From Halomonas binhaiensis (lineage in GTDB: Bacteria; Pseudomonadota; Gammaproteobacteria; Pseudomonadales; Halomonadaceae): 64,000 bases of DNA. The position numbers were made by a program, and so were the translations under genes. Below, piece after piece: positions 25,394 to 33,930 of this stretch. How positions within the stretch are numbered: position 1 is the stretch's first letter; each line of letters starts with the position of its first letter. The DNA lies in the NCBI RefSeq assembly GCF_008329985.2, contig NZ_CP038437.2, positions 2,108,001-2,172,000 on the forward strand, read 5' to 3'. A model generated the notes under the pieces. It worked only from the letters and a program-made list of their open reading frames with translations. It made no database searches and was not told where the DNA came from.

Positions 25394-25412
25394 GCAAATT
25401 ATTATCATTAAG
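25394..25412. promoter_or_regulatory. Fur-like box
   Basis: On the minus strand the site reads CTTAATGATAATAATTTGC. It shares TAATGATAAT with the 19-bp Fur consensus GATAATGATAATCATTATC. It lies between the siderophore receptor and the cupin gene and could control both. Confidence 0.75.
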
Positions 25413-25501
25413 GATAGTTTTCCGCATCCTGCCAGAAAGACCCATATCAGAGATCCCACTGTCTGAGCTGATATGGACCAGATTTCATAAGGAGAAGTGA
25501 A

Positions 25502-25867
25502 GTGGCATCAGATTACCCAACGCCGACTTTTGGTAATGCTGGCGCAGCATCGAAAGATACCCGTGGCTGGTTTTTCGGGCATTTCATGCCCGGAGAAGAC
25601 AGCCCTTTGCGGACTGAAGATGTGGAGCTGAAATGGTTCACGCATGCAAAAGGGGAAACCCGTTCCGAGTGGGCGCCGGGCAACCCTGTCAGGACGCTTA
25701 ATATCCTGATTCGCGGACATTTCGTGCTGCTTTTCCCAGACAGGGAAGTCGTGCTTAAAGAGGAGGGGGACTTTGTGCTCTTTGGGCCTGATACGCCGCA
25801 TTCCTTTCGTTCTGAAGAAGAGTCTCTTGTCTTGACGGTACGCTGGCCCTCCATTCCCCCTCAATGA
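25502..25867 (+). CDS. cupin-domain protein
   Basis: The 121-residue protein contains the conserved small beta-barrel pattern (FVLLFPDREVVLKEEGDFVLF followed by GPDTPHSFRSEEES) of single-domain cupins, with His in the second motif. The start is the GTG at 25502, preceded by AAGGAG. Such proteins may bind metal ions or small acids. Its divergent position next to an iron-regulated receptor hints at a link to iron, but no activity can be assigned. Confidence 0.75.
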   Translation: MASDYPTPTFGNAGAASKDTRGWFFGHFMPGEDSPLRTEDVELKWFTHAKGETRSEWAPGNPVRTLNILIRGHFVLLFPDREVVLKEEGDFVLFGPDTPHSFRSEEESLVLTVRWPSIPPQ

Positions 25868-25979
25868 ACCTCGGGCGATCAAGGCTATTCTCGATCGAGC
25901 GAACTGGATGTGGTTATCGTTGGACTTATGGCGTGCGATGGGGTCAAAGGGTATTGGAAAGCGTCGAGGGGGCGATCGA

Positions 25980-26645
25980 GTGAATCAGCTAACGATCCAG
26001 CGCCATGGCACCAATACGGAGGGGCGCGACTTCTTTGTCGGCGACATCCATGGTCAATATGGTCTTCTGCTGGAGGCCATGGCGCGAGTCGGATTCAACA
26101 GGCAGTGTGACCGTATGTTCTCCGTGGGAGACCTCATCGACCGAGGAAAAGAGAGTTATCAGTGCCTGTCATTGGCCTTCGAACCATGGTTCCACGGTGT
26201 GCGAGGCAATCATGAAATGCTCGCCCATGATGCCTTGCTTGCACCTGACGAAGATGGCCGAGCATTCTTGTTCTGGGTGATGAACGGTGGCACCTGGATA
26301 CATGGCGAGAGCTTGAAAGAAGTGTCATCCGTACTGGCCGATGCGCTTGAGCACCTTCCGTATGCCAGAGAAGTCGCGACTGCTGGCAAGCGGGTGGGCA
26401 TTGTTCATGCTGAACCGCCCGAAGATTGGACGCAGCTTGAAAGCACGGACCCGTATACGCTTCTCTGGGGTCGTAACCGGATTCACCAGGAAGATACCAC
26501 CCATGTGGTCAACATCGATGACGTTGTTGTTGGCCATACCATTCTGTATGAGCCTGTTGTCATGGGTAATGTCCACTATATCGATACCGGTGCCTTCTAT
26601 ACCGGTCGGCTCACGCTGGCCCAGGCAGAAGACTTGCTGGGGTGA
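25980..26645 (+). CDS. prpA: metallophosphoesterase, PrpA-like serine/threonine phosphatase
   Basis: The 221-residue protein carries the PPP-family metal-binding signatures GDIHGQ, GDLIDRG and RGNHEML, plus later histidines (IVHAEPP, VVGHT). Length and motifs match bacterial PrpA/PrpB-type phosphatases that dephosphorylate proteins using Mn2+. I use the GTG at 25980 with GGGGG upstream; the longer frame to 25908 adds a basic stretch not seen in the family. Confidence 0.85.
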   Translation: MNQLTIQRHGTNTEGRDFFVGDIHGQYGLLLEAMARVGFNRQCDRMFSVGDLIDRGKESYQCLSLAFEPWFHGVRGNHEMLAHDALLAPDEDGRAFLFWVMNGGTWIHGESLKEVSSVLADALEHLPYAREVATAGKRVGIVHAEPPEDWTQLESTDPYTLLWGRNRIHQEDTTHVVNIDDVVVGHTILYEPVVMGNVHYIDTGAFYTGRLTLAQAEDLLG

Positions 26646-26977
26646 AATCACCGTCTTTTCAGCCTTACGCTTCATTTTCTCCTACATGGTCGATATGTAC
26701 TGGAGTCGATGCGCCATTGGAATAGTGAATATGCCGATGTAATGCTTAATATGTCTTTGGCCGATGGCCGGATATGATCATTTTCGACATGAAGTCTGCA
26801 GAAAGAGGAAAAATTTTTCATTTAAAGGAAACAGTGTTCGATCCTTTATTCATGGGGACTGTCACTAACCTTGCGCGCAACTTGCGTTGAAAGCCTATGC
26901 CGCAGCAGCTTGCGTCAGGAACCTGTGATCGGCATTCTGTGTCTCATAGCTATTCCACAACAGGGAGCTTTGTATAC
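26646..26977. other. gene-free stretch before the yccA-like gene
   Basis: No convincing gene is seen. AT-rich bases at about 26800-26850 could hold promoters. The reading frame of the next gene extends upstream to 26897, but those residues do not resemble the family N-terminus. Confidence 0.3.
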
Positions 26978-27649
26978 ATGGCTTACCATGAGTCACAGGT
27001 GAATCGTCAGGCCTCCACGCAGGTGACTGCGACAAACAAGGTGCTACGCAACACCTACGGCTTGCTGGCGATGACACTGCTGTTCTCTGCGGTGACCGCA
27101 GGCGCTGCTATTGCCCTTGGCGTCGAGCGAATGAACATTCTGGTGTTCTTCATCGGTGCATATGGCCTGATGTTCCTGGTCCACAAGACGGCCAACTCCG
27201 CTATTGGGTTGCTGGCGACTTTTGCGTTTACCGGTTTCATGGGCTTTACGCTGGGCCCCATCCTCAATGCCTATCTAACGTTGGCCAATGGCCCTCAACT
27301 GATCATGACGGCACTGGCCATGACGGGATTGACCTTCGTCGGCCTGTCTGCCGTGGCCCTGATCACACGCAAGGATTTCAGTTTCCTCGCCAACTTCATG
27401 ATGGCCGGTGCCATCGTGCTGATTCTGGCCATGGTTGCGGCCTTGATCTTCAACATTCCTTCGCTGTCACTGATGGTGTCCGCAGGCTTCGTGTTGTTCT
27501 CTTCTGCTGCCATTCTGTTCCAGACTAGCGAGATTGTGCATCGTTCTGGCGAGACCAACTATATTCTCGCCACCATCACGCTGTACGTATCGATCTACAA
27601 CCTGTTTGTCAGCCTGCTGTCACTGTTGGGCGTCGTCAGCCAAGACTAA
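26978..27649 (+). CDS. yccA: Bax inhibitor-1 family membrane protein, YccA-like
   Basis: The 223-residue protein has seven predicted membrane helices and the family traits of YccA (LRNTYGLLAMTLLFSAVTAG near the N-terminus, LYVSIYNLFVSLLSLLG at the C-terminus). YccA interacts with and modulates the FtsH protease that removes surplus membrane proteins. The ATG at 26978 gives the normal family length. As in E. coli, the gene lies near tus genes; here it precedes tusDCBE. Confidence 0.9.
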   Translation: MAYHESQVNRQASTQVTATNKVLRNTYGLLAMTLLFSAVTAGAAIALGVERMNILVFFIGAYGLMFLVHKTANSAIGLLATFAFTGFMGFTLGPILNAYLTLANGPQLIMTALAMTGLTFVGLSAVALITRKDFSFLANFMMAGAIVLILAMVAALIFNIPSLSLMVSAGFVLFSSAAILFQTSEIVHRSGETNYILATITLYVSIYNLFVSLLSLLGVVSQD

Positions 27650-27672
27650 CCTTCCATATAGCGTTGACACTG

Positions 27673-27698
27673 CTGGCCCCGCCGAATGGCGGGGCCAG
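27673..27698 (+). terminator. hairpin between yccA and tusD
   Basis: CTGGCCCCGCC-gaat-GGCGGGGCCAG is a perfect 11-bp GC-rich stem 24 bases after yccA. It lacks a T-run, so termination may be partial. Confidence 0.6.
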
Positions 27699-27735
27699 TG
27701 CGTTATGCTGAGGATAAATGAAATGAGAGGAAGCT

Positions 27736-28128
27736 ATGCGTTACGGAATTCTTCTTCTTGGTGCTCCCTATAGTCGCCAGGCATCTCATAGCGCATTGAG
27801 ATTTGCCCGGGCGCTGGTGGCCAAGGGCCATATCCTGGATAGCGTATTCTTCTATCACGACGGGGTGTACAACGCAGCACGCCTTGCCGCCCCTCCCCAG
27901 GATGAACCCCATCTGATGGATGGCTGGAAAGCCCTGCATGACGAGCATGGCGTCAAACTGGATGTGTGTATCGCTGCCGCATTGCGCCGAGGTCTGCTCA
28001 ATGAAACAGAGGCCAGCCGGCATGGCAAGGAAGGACACAGTATTGAAGCACCCTTTGCTTTGACTGGGCTGGGGCAACTGGTAGACCTTGGATTGCGTTG
28101 TGACAGACTGATCACCTTTGCTCCATAA
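27736..28128 (+). CDS. tusD: sulfurtransferase complex subunit TusD
   Basis: The 130-residue DsrE-family protein (GILLLGAPYSRQASHSALRF) forms the TusBCD hexamer, which passes sulfur from TusA to TusE during 2-thiouridine synthesis on tRNA wobble U34. A conserved cysteine (VKLDVCIAAALRRG) is the likely sulfur carrier. It is first of a tight four-gene tus run, with GAGAGGA before the ATG. Confidence 0.93.
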   Translation: MRYGILLLGAPYSRQASHSALRFARALVAKGHILDSVFFYHDGVYNAARLAAPPQDEPHLMDGWKALHDEHGVKLDVCIAAALRRGLLNETEASRHGKEGHSIEAPFALTGLGQLVDLGLRCDRLITFAP

Positions 28129-28187
28129 ACATTTGCCCCATGAGCAAGAGGGGCTTTGCAAAAGAAGCTGAAGAGGAAGTGCGTGCC

Positions 28188-28568
28188 ATGAATGACACTC
28201 AGACTGATCTCCAGGGGGATCTGCTGGTGATTCTGCGTCATGGCCCTCATGGCAGCAGCCTGCTGCGTGAAGGATTGGATATGGCGCTGGTCGCTGCCGC
28301 GTTTGGCCGCAGGGTGTCATTGTTGTTCATGGGCACTGGCTGCACGGCACTGGTGTCGGGCCAGGGGCAGGGCCCACTGGGGCAGAAAGGCACCCAGGCG
28401 ACGCTGAACATGCTGGAGATGTATGATATCGAGACATTGCTGGTCGAGTCCGAAGCCATGCACGCTCTTGGCCTTGAAGCCTGCGATCTCTCTCTACCGG
28501 TAATCGAAGTGTCTCCTGCGCAGATTCAGGCTGCCATGACGACACATCGACTGGTGGCGACTTTTTGA
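28188..28568 (+). CDS. tusC: sulfurtransferase complex subunit TusC
   Basis: The DsrF-like protein of about 126 residues (GDLLVILRHGPHGSSLLREG) is a structural partner of TusB and TusD. The start at 28188 has GAGGAAG upstream and gives the family length; the frame opens further to 28140 without a ribosome-binding site. Confidence 0.9.
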   Translation: MNDTQTDLQGDLLVILRHGPHGSSLLREGLDMALVAAAFGRRVSLLFMGTGCTALVSGQGQGPLGQKGTQATLNMLEMYDIETLLVESEAMHALGLEACDLSLPVIEVSPAQIQAAMTTHRLVATF

Positions 28569-28578
28569 GGACGTTGTG

Positions 28579-28869
28579 ATGAACTTGCATACATTGAACC
28601 GTTCTCCTGCCGACAGCCGGGTGTATCAGCAGACATTGCAGGCCATGGGGCACGACGATCAATTGCTGCTGATCGAAGATGGTGTACAGGGAGCACTGCC
28701 GCAACTGGTACGTTACTTCGAGGACGTTGAAGGGCGTGTCTATGTCCTCAAGGAAGATCTTGAAGCCCGCGGATTGCTGGGTCTTTGTGCAGATAACGTC
28801 CATGTCGTTGATGTTGATGGATTCATCGAACTGACCGAACAGGCCGACAAGACCATCACCTGGTATTGA
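28579..28869 (+). CDS. tusB: sulfurtransferase complex subunit TusB
   Basis: The 96-residue DsrH-like protein (MNLHTLNRSPADSRVYQQTL, LLLIEDGVQGAL, ITWY terminus) completes the TusBCD complex. The gene starts 10 bases after tusC with GAGG at good spacing. Confidence 0.92.
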   Translation: MNLHTLNRSPADSRVYQQTLQAMGHDDQLLLIEDGVQGALPQLVRYFEDVEGRVYVLKEDLEARGLLGLCADNVHVVDVDGFIELTEQADKTITWY

Positions 28870-28950
28870 GATAATGCAGCCGGGGCCCTTGAACACTGGG
28901 ACAATGCGCCAGCAAGGCAATGCATCTCCGAATGTCACAGAAGAGGCAAT

Positions 28951-29304
28951 ATGGCGAGTAGTGAAATCGCGCGCTATCTGAGCGTCGCTGGGCAGCGTGT
29001 CGCGCTGGATCCTGAAGGCTACCTGGTGGATCTCGATCAATGGTCACCTGAAGTGGCCCAGGCCCTGGCGGATGAGGAGAACCTCCGTCTTGAGCCAGCG
29101 CACTGGGAAGTGATCGAGGTGCTGCGGGATTTTTACCAGCACTTTGAACAGGCTCCCGCCATGCGGCCGCTGGTAAAGGCCGTGGGCATGAGCCTGGGCA
29201 AGGACAAGGCCAGCTCGATCTACCTGATGAAGCTTTTCCCTGGCAGCCCTGCCAAGATCGGCGCGCGCCTGGCAGGGCTGCCCAAGCCAGCCAATTGTCT
29301 CTGA
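28951..29304 (+). CDS. tusE: sulfur carrier TusE (DsrC-like)
   Basis: The 117-residue DsrC-family protein ends in PKPANCL, with the penultimate cysteine that accepts sulfur from TusD and hands it to MnmA. HWEVIEVLRDFYQHF and the GKDKASSIYLMKLFPGSP segment are family hallmarks. It completes the relay in this operon; mnmA itself is not in the window. Confidence 0.94.
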   Translation: MASSEIARYLSVAGQRVALDPEGYLVDLDQWSPEVAQALADEENLRLEPAHWEVIEVLRDFYQHFEQAPAMRPLVKAVGMSLGKDKASSIYLMKLFPGSPAKIGARLAGLPKPANCL

Positions 29305-29317
29305 TGCGCTCTCGTTC

Positions 29318-29887
29318 ATGAATTTCCTGGCCCATGCCTGGCTCGCACGTCACGGTAGCGACGCCTTCCTGTACGGTAATCTGGTGGCTGATGGCATCAA
29401 GGGGGGCGATCTGACAGGATTGCCCGATGATGCCGCACAAGGTGTGCGGCATCACCGACGAGTCGATGCCTATGTCGATGCCCATCCTGTGGTACTGAAC
29501 GCACGGCGGCGTTCACCCCATGGGCTCCAGCGTTATTCCGGCATTGTCCTGGACCTGGTCTGGGATCACTTCCTGTGCCGCCATCTTGCCGTTGAAGACA
29601 GGGACGAATTGATCGAACGTTGTTACATCATTCTCATGCAGAAACCCGCTCCCGCACGTCTCAAGGAGATGGTGCCAATCCTGGTTCGGGAAGACTGGCT
29701 GCGCGCCTATGCCGATTTCGATTTTACCTGCCGGGCCATTCGCGGCATCGGTACGCGCCTGTCCGGTCCCAATCGACTGGCAGAGCTCTTGCCCCATCTG
29801 CGTCACGAGTATCCACGCCTGGAAAGGGACTTCCAGGCGCTATGGACGGATACTAGCGAATATCTCACTGCTCGTTCGGGAGCCTGA
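29318..29887 (+). CDS. acpH: acyl carrier protein phosphodiesterase
   Basis: The 189-residue HD-like enzyme has MNFLAHAWLARHGSDAFLYG, GVRHHRRVDAYVDAHP and DLVWDHFLCRHL, the metal-binding histidine/aspartate pattern of AcpH. It removes 4'-phosphopantetheine from holo-ACP. It follows tusE by 13 bases and is convergent with moeA, 11 bases apart. Confidence 0.9.
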   Translation: MNFLAHAWLARHGSDAFLYGNLVADGIKGGDLTGLPDDAAQGVRHHRRVDAYVDAHPVVLNARRRSPHGLQRYSGIVLDLVWDHFLCRHLAVEDRDELIERCYIILMQKPAPARLKEMVPILVREDWLRAYADFDFTCRAIRGIGTRLSGPNRLAELLPHLRHEYPRLERDFQALWTDTSEYLTARSGA

Positions 29888-29898
29888 GCGTATCAGGG

Positions 29899-31140
29899 TC
29901 AGAACAGCTTGAGCCACATGCACTCGATGCGATCCCCTCTGACGATCTGGCTGTGAGGTGGGATGACCGCCAGGGCGTCAGCATTGATACAGGATGACAG
30001 CACCCCCGAGTTCTGATCGCTGAAGGCCTCGGCTGTCATGCCATCCGGGGTGAAGTTCAACTGCACTCTCATGTAATGCTGGCGTGGCCCCGTGGAGGTG
30101 CTGAAAGCGCTGGTCGCCCACAACCTGGGAAGATCCTTGAGAGACGGGCATCCCAACAGTGCTCCGATAAGCGGACGCAGGAACAGCCAAGCGCCAACAA
30201 AACAGGACACGGGATTGCCCGGCAGACCGATAAAGCGAGCCGATCGATTGTCTTCACCGGTTGGCAGGCGGCCCAGTGCCAGCGGTTTGCCAGGACGTAT
30301 GGCCAGACGCCACAGGTCCAGCTCTCCGAGGCTTTCCAATGCTGCCTTGACGTGGTCTTCTTCACCTACGCTGACGCCACCGGTGGAAATCACCACATCT
30401 GCAATGCTCGCCGCTTCTGCCAGGCATTCCTGGGTGCTGGCAAGGCTGTCTGGCACGCTGCGTGTCAACACCACTTCGGCACCGAAGTGTGTGAGCAAGT
30501 TGACCAGCATCGGACGGTTGGAGTTATAGATCTGGCCCGGCGCCAAGGCCTGCCCCGGATCGACGATTTCGTCACCGGTCGACAGCAGAGCAACGCGTGG
30601 GCGGCGGATGACATTGACCTGAGTAATACCCTGGCCAGCCAGATGTCCCAATGCCGCTGCATCCAGGCGAGTGCCGGCAGGCAGCAACACGTGGCCCCGA
30701 GTGACATCTCGTCCCTGGCGGCGCACGTTGTCTCCTGCCGGTACATCAGGCGGGATGACCGCGTGGCCGTCATCAAGGACAACCTTCTCCTGCATCACGA
30801 CACAGTCGGCACCTGCCGGCAGAGCGCCTCCTGTGAAAATACGCGCACAATAGCCCCGCTGTAGCCGGCTGGGCGCATCGCCTGCCGCGATCCGTTCCAT
30901 GATGGGGAGACGTTGCCCTGCATCGTCATGGTGCAGGGCGTAGCCATCCATGGCGCTGTTGTCGAAGGGAGGAATGTCGAGTGTCGCGATGACATCCTGA
31001 GCCAATACCCGGTCTGCTGCATCGATCACATCCACGCTTTCATGACCCAGCAGCATGGCATCGCGCAGCAGAGTCTCCAGGGCCTGTTCGATAGGCTGGA
31101 GAGGAGATTCAATAGGCGGAAGAGGGGCTTCAGACGTCAT
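29899..31140 (-). CDS. moeA: molybdopterin molybdenumtransferase MoeA
   Basis: The 413-residue enzyme inserts molybdate into adenylylated molybdopterin in the last step of Mo-cofactor synthesis. It shows the DIPPFDNSAMDGYAL motif, TGDEIVDPGQ, the VISTGGVSVGEEDHVK loop and GLPGNPVSCFVG. The start at 31140 overlaps the moaB stop region by 11 bases and has GGAG upstream. It sits directly downstream of the formate dehydrogenase genes whose product needs the cofactor. Confidence 0.95.
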   Translation of the reverse strand: MTSEAPLPPIESPLQPIEQALETLLRDAMLLGHESVDVIDAADRVLAQDVIATLDIPPFDNSAMDGYALHHDDAGQRLPIMERIAAGDAPSRLQRGYCARIFTGGALPAGADCVVMQEKVVLDDGHAVIPPDVPAGDNVRRQGRDVTRGHVLLPAGTRLDAAALGHLAGQGITQVNVIRRPRVALLSTGDEIVDPGQALAPGQIYNSNRPMLVNLLTHFGAEVVLTRSVPDSLASTQECLAEAASIADVVISTGGVSVGEEDHVKAALESLGELDLWRLAIRPGKPLALGRLPTGEDNRSARFIGLPGNPVSCFVGAWLFLRPLIGALLGCPSLKDLPRLWATSAFSTSTGPRQHYMRVQLNFTPDGMTAEAFSDQNSGVLSSCINADALAVIPPHSQIVRGDRIECMWLKLF

Positions 31141-31660
31141 GGGTGCCACGCTCCGGAATGACCAGGTTGGCGAAGTTGCAGGGACGATGACGACTGTCCA
31201 GCTGTTCAGCGAGGATGCCATCCCAGGCGGTACGGCAGGCGCCAGTCGATCCTGGCAGGCAGAACACTACGGTAGCGTTCGCCATCCCGCCCAGGCAACG
31301 ACTCTGTACCGTAGAGCTACCGATTTCCTGGTACGAAAGCTGACGAAAGAGTTCGCCGAAGCCTTCGATGCGCTTGTCGAGCAGAGCTCCTACGGCTTCT
31401 GGAGTGGAGTCTCTGCCGGTGAAGCCCGTACCGCCAGTGGTCAGGATGACCTGAACCTCCGGATCAGCAATCCAGGCGGATACGATAGCCCGGATCTGAT
31501 AGACATCGTCGGGCACGATACGCTTGTCAGCGAGATGGTGTCCTGCAGAGCTCAGGCGTTCAACCAGCGCCTGACCACTGCGATCAGTGTCTTCGGTTCT
31601 TGTATCGGATACCGTCAGTACGGCAACCTTCAACCCGATCATGTCTTCCTGATGCATCAT
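31130..31660 (-). CDS. moaB: molybdenum cofactor biosynthesis protein B (MoaB/Mog-like)
   Basis: The protein of about 176 residues has the MoCF-binding fold (LKVAVLTVSDTRTEDTDRSG, ILTTGGTGFTGRDSTPEAV, FCLPGSTGACRTAW). It probably adenylylates molybdopterin or acts as MoaB in early assembly. Its ATG overlaps the stop of the DUF1244 gene (ATGA at 31657-31660); a second ATG three bases on is equally possible and better spaced from GGGAG. Confidence 0.93.
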   Translation of the reverse strand: MMHQEDMIGLKVAVLTVSDTRTEDTDRSGQALVERLSSAGHHLADKRIVPDDVYQIRAIVSAWIADPEVQVILTTGGTGFTGRDSTPEAVGALLDKRIEGFGELFRQLSYQEIGSSTVQSRCLGGMANATVVFCLPGSTGACRTAWDGILAEQLDSRHRPCNFANLVIPERGTHDV

Positions 31661-31980
31661 GACTCCCGCTTTGCAGCCTTGGCCTGCTGGTGGGCCTCGA
31701 AGGCTGCCATCTGCTCTGGCGTGGCCTTGGCCTGGTACTTGTCCTTCCACTCGCTGTAAGGCATTCCATAGACATACTCGCGAGCCGTTTCGTAGTCCAA
31801 TGTCTGGCCACGTTCTTCTGCAGCAGTGACCAGCCACTTGGACAGGCAGTTACGGCAGAAGTCGGCCAGGATCATCAGGTCGATGTTCTGTACATCCTTG
31901 CGATTATCGAGATGGCTCAGCAAGCGGCGAAAAGCAGCGGCTTCCAGCTCGGTGCGGGTAGCGTCATCAAGGTGCTGCAT
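31657..31980 (-). CDS. DUF1244 family protein
   Basis: The 107-residue protein has the DUF1244 core (FRRLLSHLDNRKDVQNIDLM, ILADFCRNCLSKW, SEWKDKYQ) with a CRNC cysteine pair. Family members are about 100 residues, of unknown function. The start at 31980 with GGAG 7 bases upstream matches this length; the longer frame is ignored. Coupled to moaB by overlap and about 200 bases after fdhC, so it may take part in metal-cofactor handling, but that is inference from position. Confidence 0.85.
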   Translation of the reverse strand: MQHLDDATRTELEAAAFRRLLSHLDNRKDVQNIDLMILADFCRNCLSKWLVTAAEERGQTLDYETAREYVYGMPYSEWKDKYQAKATPEQMAAFEAHQQAKAAKRES

Positions 31981-32184
31981 GGTGATCTCCGGGTGAATAG
32001 GGCTAACACCCTTGATAGTAACGCAGCGGCCGCTCAAGCACATCGGTACGAGAGCGCCCTTGTCCAGGGTTTTCGTATTCCTGGCCATTTCATCCCGGTG
32101 GACGATCCGCAACGTCCGGCATATACGCCACCGCCCCGGCAACGCCGGGACGGTGGGGCTAGCAGGGAGGCAAAAGGCGCTCGT

Positions 32185-33282
32185 TCAGGTAGGTCGTGCA
32201 GGGTCGGGGCCCGGATTGTCATGCTTGCCGTCTGCATGTCCTTTGCTGGTTTCCAGGCGTTCGCCGTCTACTGCCTGGTCCTTCACTTCTTCATACCACA
32301 GGTTGTGATGCTGCTTGGCCCAGCTTTCGTCGACATACCCTGTGGCCATGCCTTCCAGGGCACCCTCAGTGCCCAGTGTGCCGATATATATATGACCAAG
32401 GGCAACCGCCGTCAGGCCCAGGGCGCCAATGGCATGAATGATGTTGGCCCATTGCATGGTATCGCGAGTCTGCTGGTAGTTGGGGAAATCCATTACCAGA
32501 CCGCTGGCGATGACGACGATGCCGGCAGTGGCGAGCAACCAGAACCAGATCTTTTCGCCAGCATTGGCGAAGCCTGCATCGGGATGGCCCTTGCCCACCA
32601 TGCCGCCGCCCTTGCGCAGCCATTCGAAATCCTCGCGCTTGGGCCAGTTGTGCTTGAGAAAACGCATCAGGATGATCACCAGCAGGATACCGAACAGCGG
32701 CCCCAGGTAATTATGCAGAAGCTTGGAGCCACTGATCATGGATGCCCAGAAGGCATCACCGAACAATGGCTTGAACAGGAACTTGCCGTACAGCAGATTC
32801 AGCCCGGTCAGTGCCAGCAGGATGAACAAGGTGGCGACAGACCAGTGCAGGGCACGATTGAGCGCTGACCAGCGCAGGATCTTGCGACCGCTACGTGGTT
32901 CCTCCAGCTGATTCTTGCCGACGATGAGATAGAACAGGGTGATCATCGCCAGCATGCCGCCGATGGCAATCAGGCCGAATGGCGAGATCCACTTGTTGCG
33001 GATGAGTCGCCAGGTCTGGCCGCTGGGGTTGATCAGGTTGTAGGTGGAGTCATGGCGTGTATCGATGAAACTGTCGCCATTTTTCACCTGACGCCAAGTG
33101 TCGGCATCCATGGCCGGCACGGCGCCATTGATCTCCGCATCAGGGTCTGCCGCGGTCGCCACATGGCTGATTCCCAGCGCCACAAACAGCACCAGCAAGA
33201 GCAGGAACGATCGCAACATTCGCAGTAAACATGGCGGTTGCCATGATCGGAAGGGAGGCCAGATCTGGGTGATTGAATGCAT
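32185..33282 (-). CDS. fdhC: formate dehydrogenase gamma subunit (cytochrome b)
   Basis: The 365-residue membrane protein has an N-terminal signal-like helix (SFLLLLVLFVALGISHVATA), a periplasmic segment, and four membrane helices with heme-ligand histidines (NRALHWSVATLF, LLHNYLGPLFG, HAIGALGLTAVALGHIYIG). It anchors the dehydrogenase to the inner membrane and passes electrons from the beta subunit to quinone. The ATG at 33282 follows GGAGG and lies 11 bases after fdhB. Confidence 0.93.
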   Translation of the reverse strand: MHSITQIWPPFRSWQPPCLLRMLRSFLLLLVLFVALGISHVATAADPDAEINGAVPAMDADTWRQVKNGDSFIDTRHDSTYNLINPSGQTWRLIRNKWISPFGLIAIGGMLAMITLFYLIVGKNQLEEPRSGRKILRWSALNRALHWSVATLFILLALTGLNLLYGKFLFKPLFGDAFWASMISGSKLLHNYLGPLFGILLVIILMRFLKHNWPKREDFEWLRKGGGMVGKGHPDAGFANAGEKIWFWLLATAGIVVIASGLVMDFPNYQQTRDTMQWANIIHAIGALGLTAVALGHIYIGTLGTEGALEGMATGYVDESWAKQHHNLWYEEVKDQAVDGERLETSKGHADGKHDNPGPDPARPT

Positions 33283-33293
33283 TACGGGCCTCC

Positions 33294-33914
33294 TCACGGT
33301 TTGCGAGCGGCATCAGTCGCCATGTTGTCGATGGCCGATGGTGCATCTCCGAGCTTCGACCAGGCGCCATCCTTGTGGCCGCGCCTGACGACGCGCTCAC
33401 GGAAGATATCGGCAATGGTCTGGGCATCACCCGCCAGCAGGGCCTTGGTCGAACACATTTCGGCGCAAAGCGGCAGCTTGCCTTCACGAATACGGTTGGC
33501 GCCGTACTTCATGTATTCTTCTTCGGGATTATCGGCAGGGCCTCCTGCGCAGAACGTACACTTGTCCATCTTGCCGCGCTCACCAAAGGCGCCTTGCTGC
33601 GGGAATTGCGGCGCGCCGAAGGGGCAGGCATACAGGCAATAACCACAGCCGATACACAGGTCCTTGTCGTGCAGCACGATGCCGTCATCGGTCTTGTAGA
33701 AGCAGTCAGTGGGACACACCGCCATGCACGGTGCATCATCGCAATGCATGCAGGCCACTGAGATGGACACTTCTGTCGGCTCACCGTCATTGAGCGTGAC
33801 GACCCGGCGGCGCTGGATACCCCATTCCGTTTCGTTGGCGTTCTTGCAGGCAGTGACGCAGCCGTTGCATTCAATACAGCGCTCAGCATCACACATGAAT
33901 TTCATCTGAGCCAT
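33294..33914 (-). CDS. fdhB: formate dehydrogenase beta subunit (4Fe-4S protein)
   Basis: The 206-residue ferredoxin-like protein has cysteine clusters for four 4Fe-4S centres (CIECNGCVTAC, CMHCDDAPCMAVCPTDC, CIGCGYCLYACPFG, CTFC with a later LCAEMC). It conducts electrons from the catalytic subunit to the cytochrome b. It is followed by fdhC and preceded by fdhA, 16 bases away. Confidence 0.95.
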   Translation of the reverse strand: MAQMKFMCDAERCIECNGCVTACKNANETEWGIQRRRVVTLNDGEPTEVSISVACMHCDDAPCMAVCPTDCFYKTDDGIVLHDKDLCIGCGYCLYACPFGAPQFPQQGAFGERGKMDKCTFCAGGPADNPEEEYMKYGANRIREGKLPLCAEMCSTKALLAGDAQTIADIFRERVVRRGHKDGAWSKLGDAPSAIDNMATDAARKP

Positions 33915-33930
33915 GTCGTATCTCCTTGAA

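Noticed and set aside
31690..32868. Long plus-strand frame opposite DUF1244 and fdhC
   Set aside because: Antisense shadow of two recognised genes; no domain pattern of its own.
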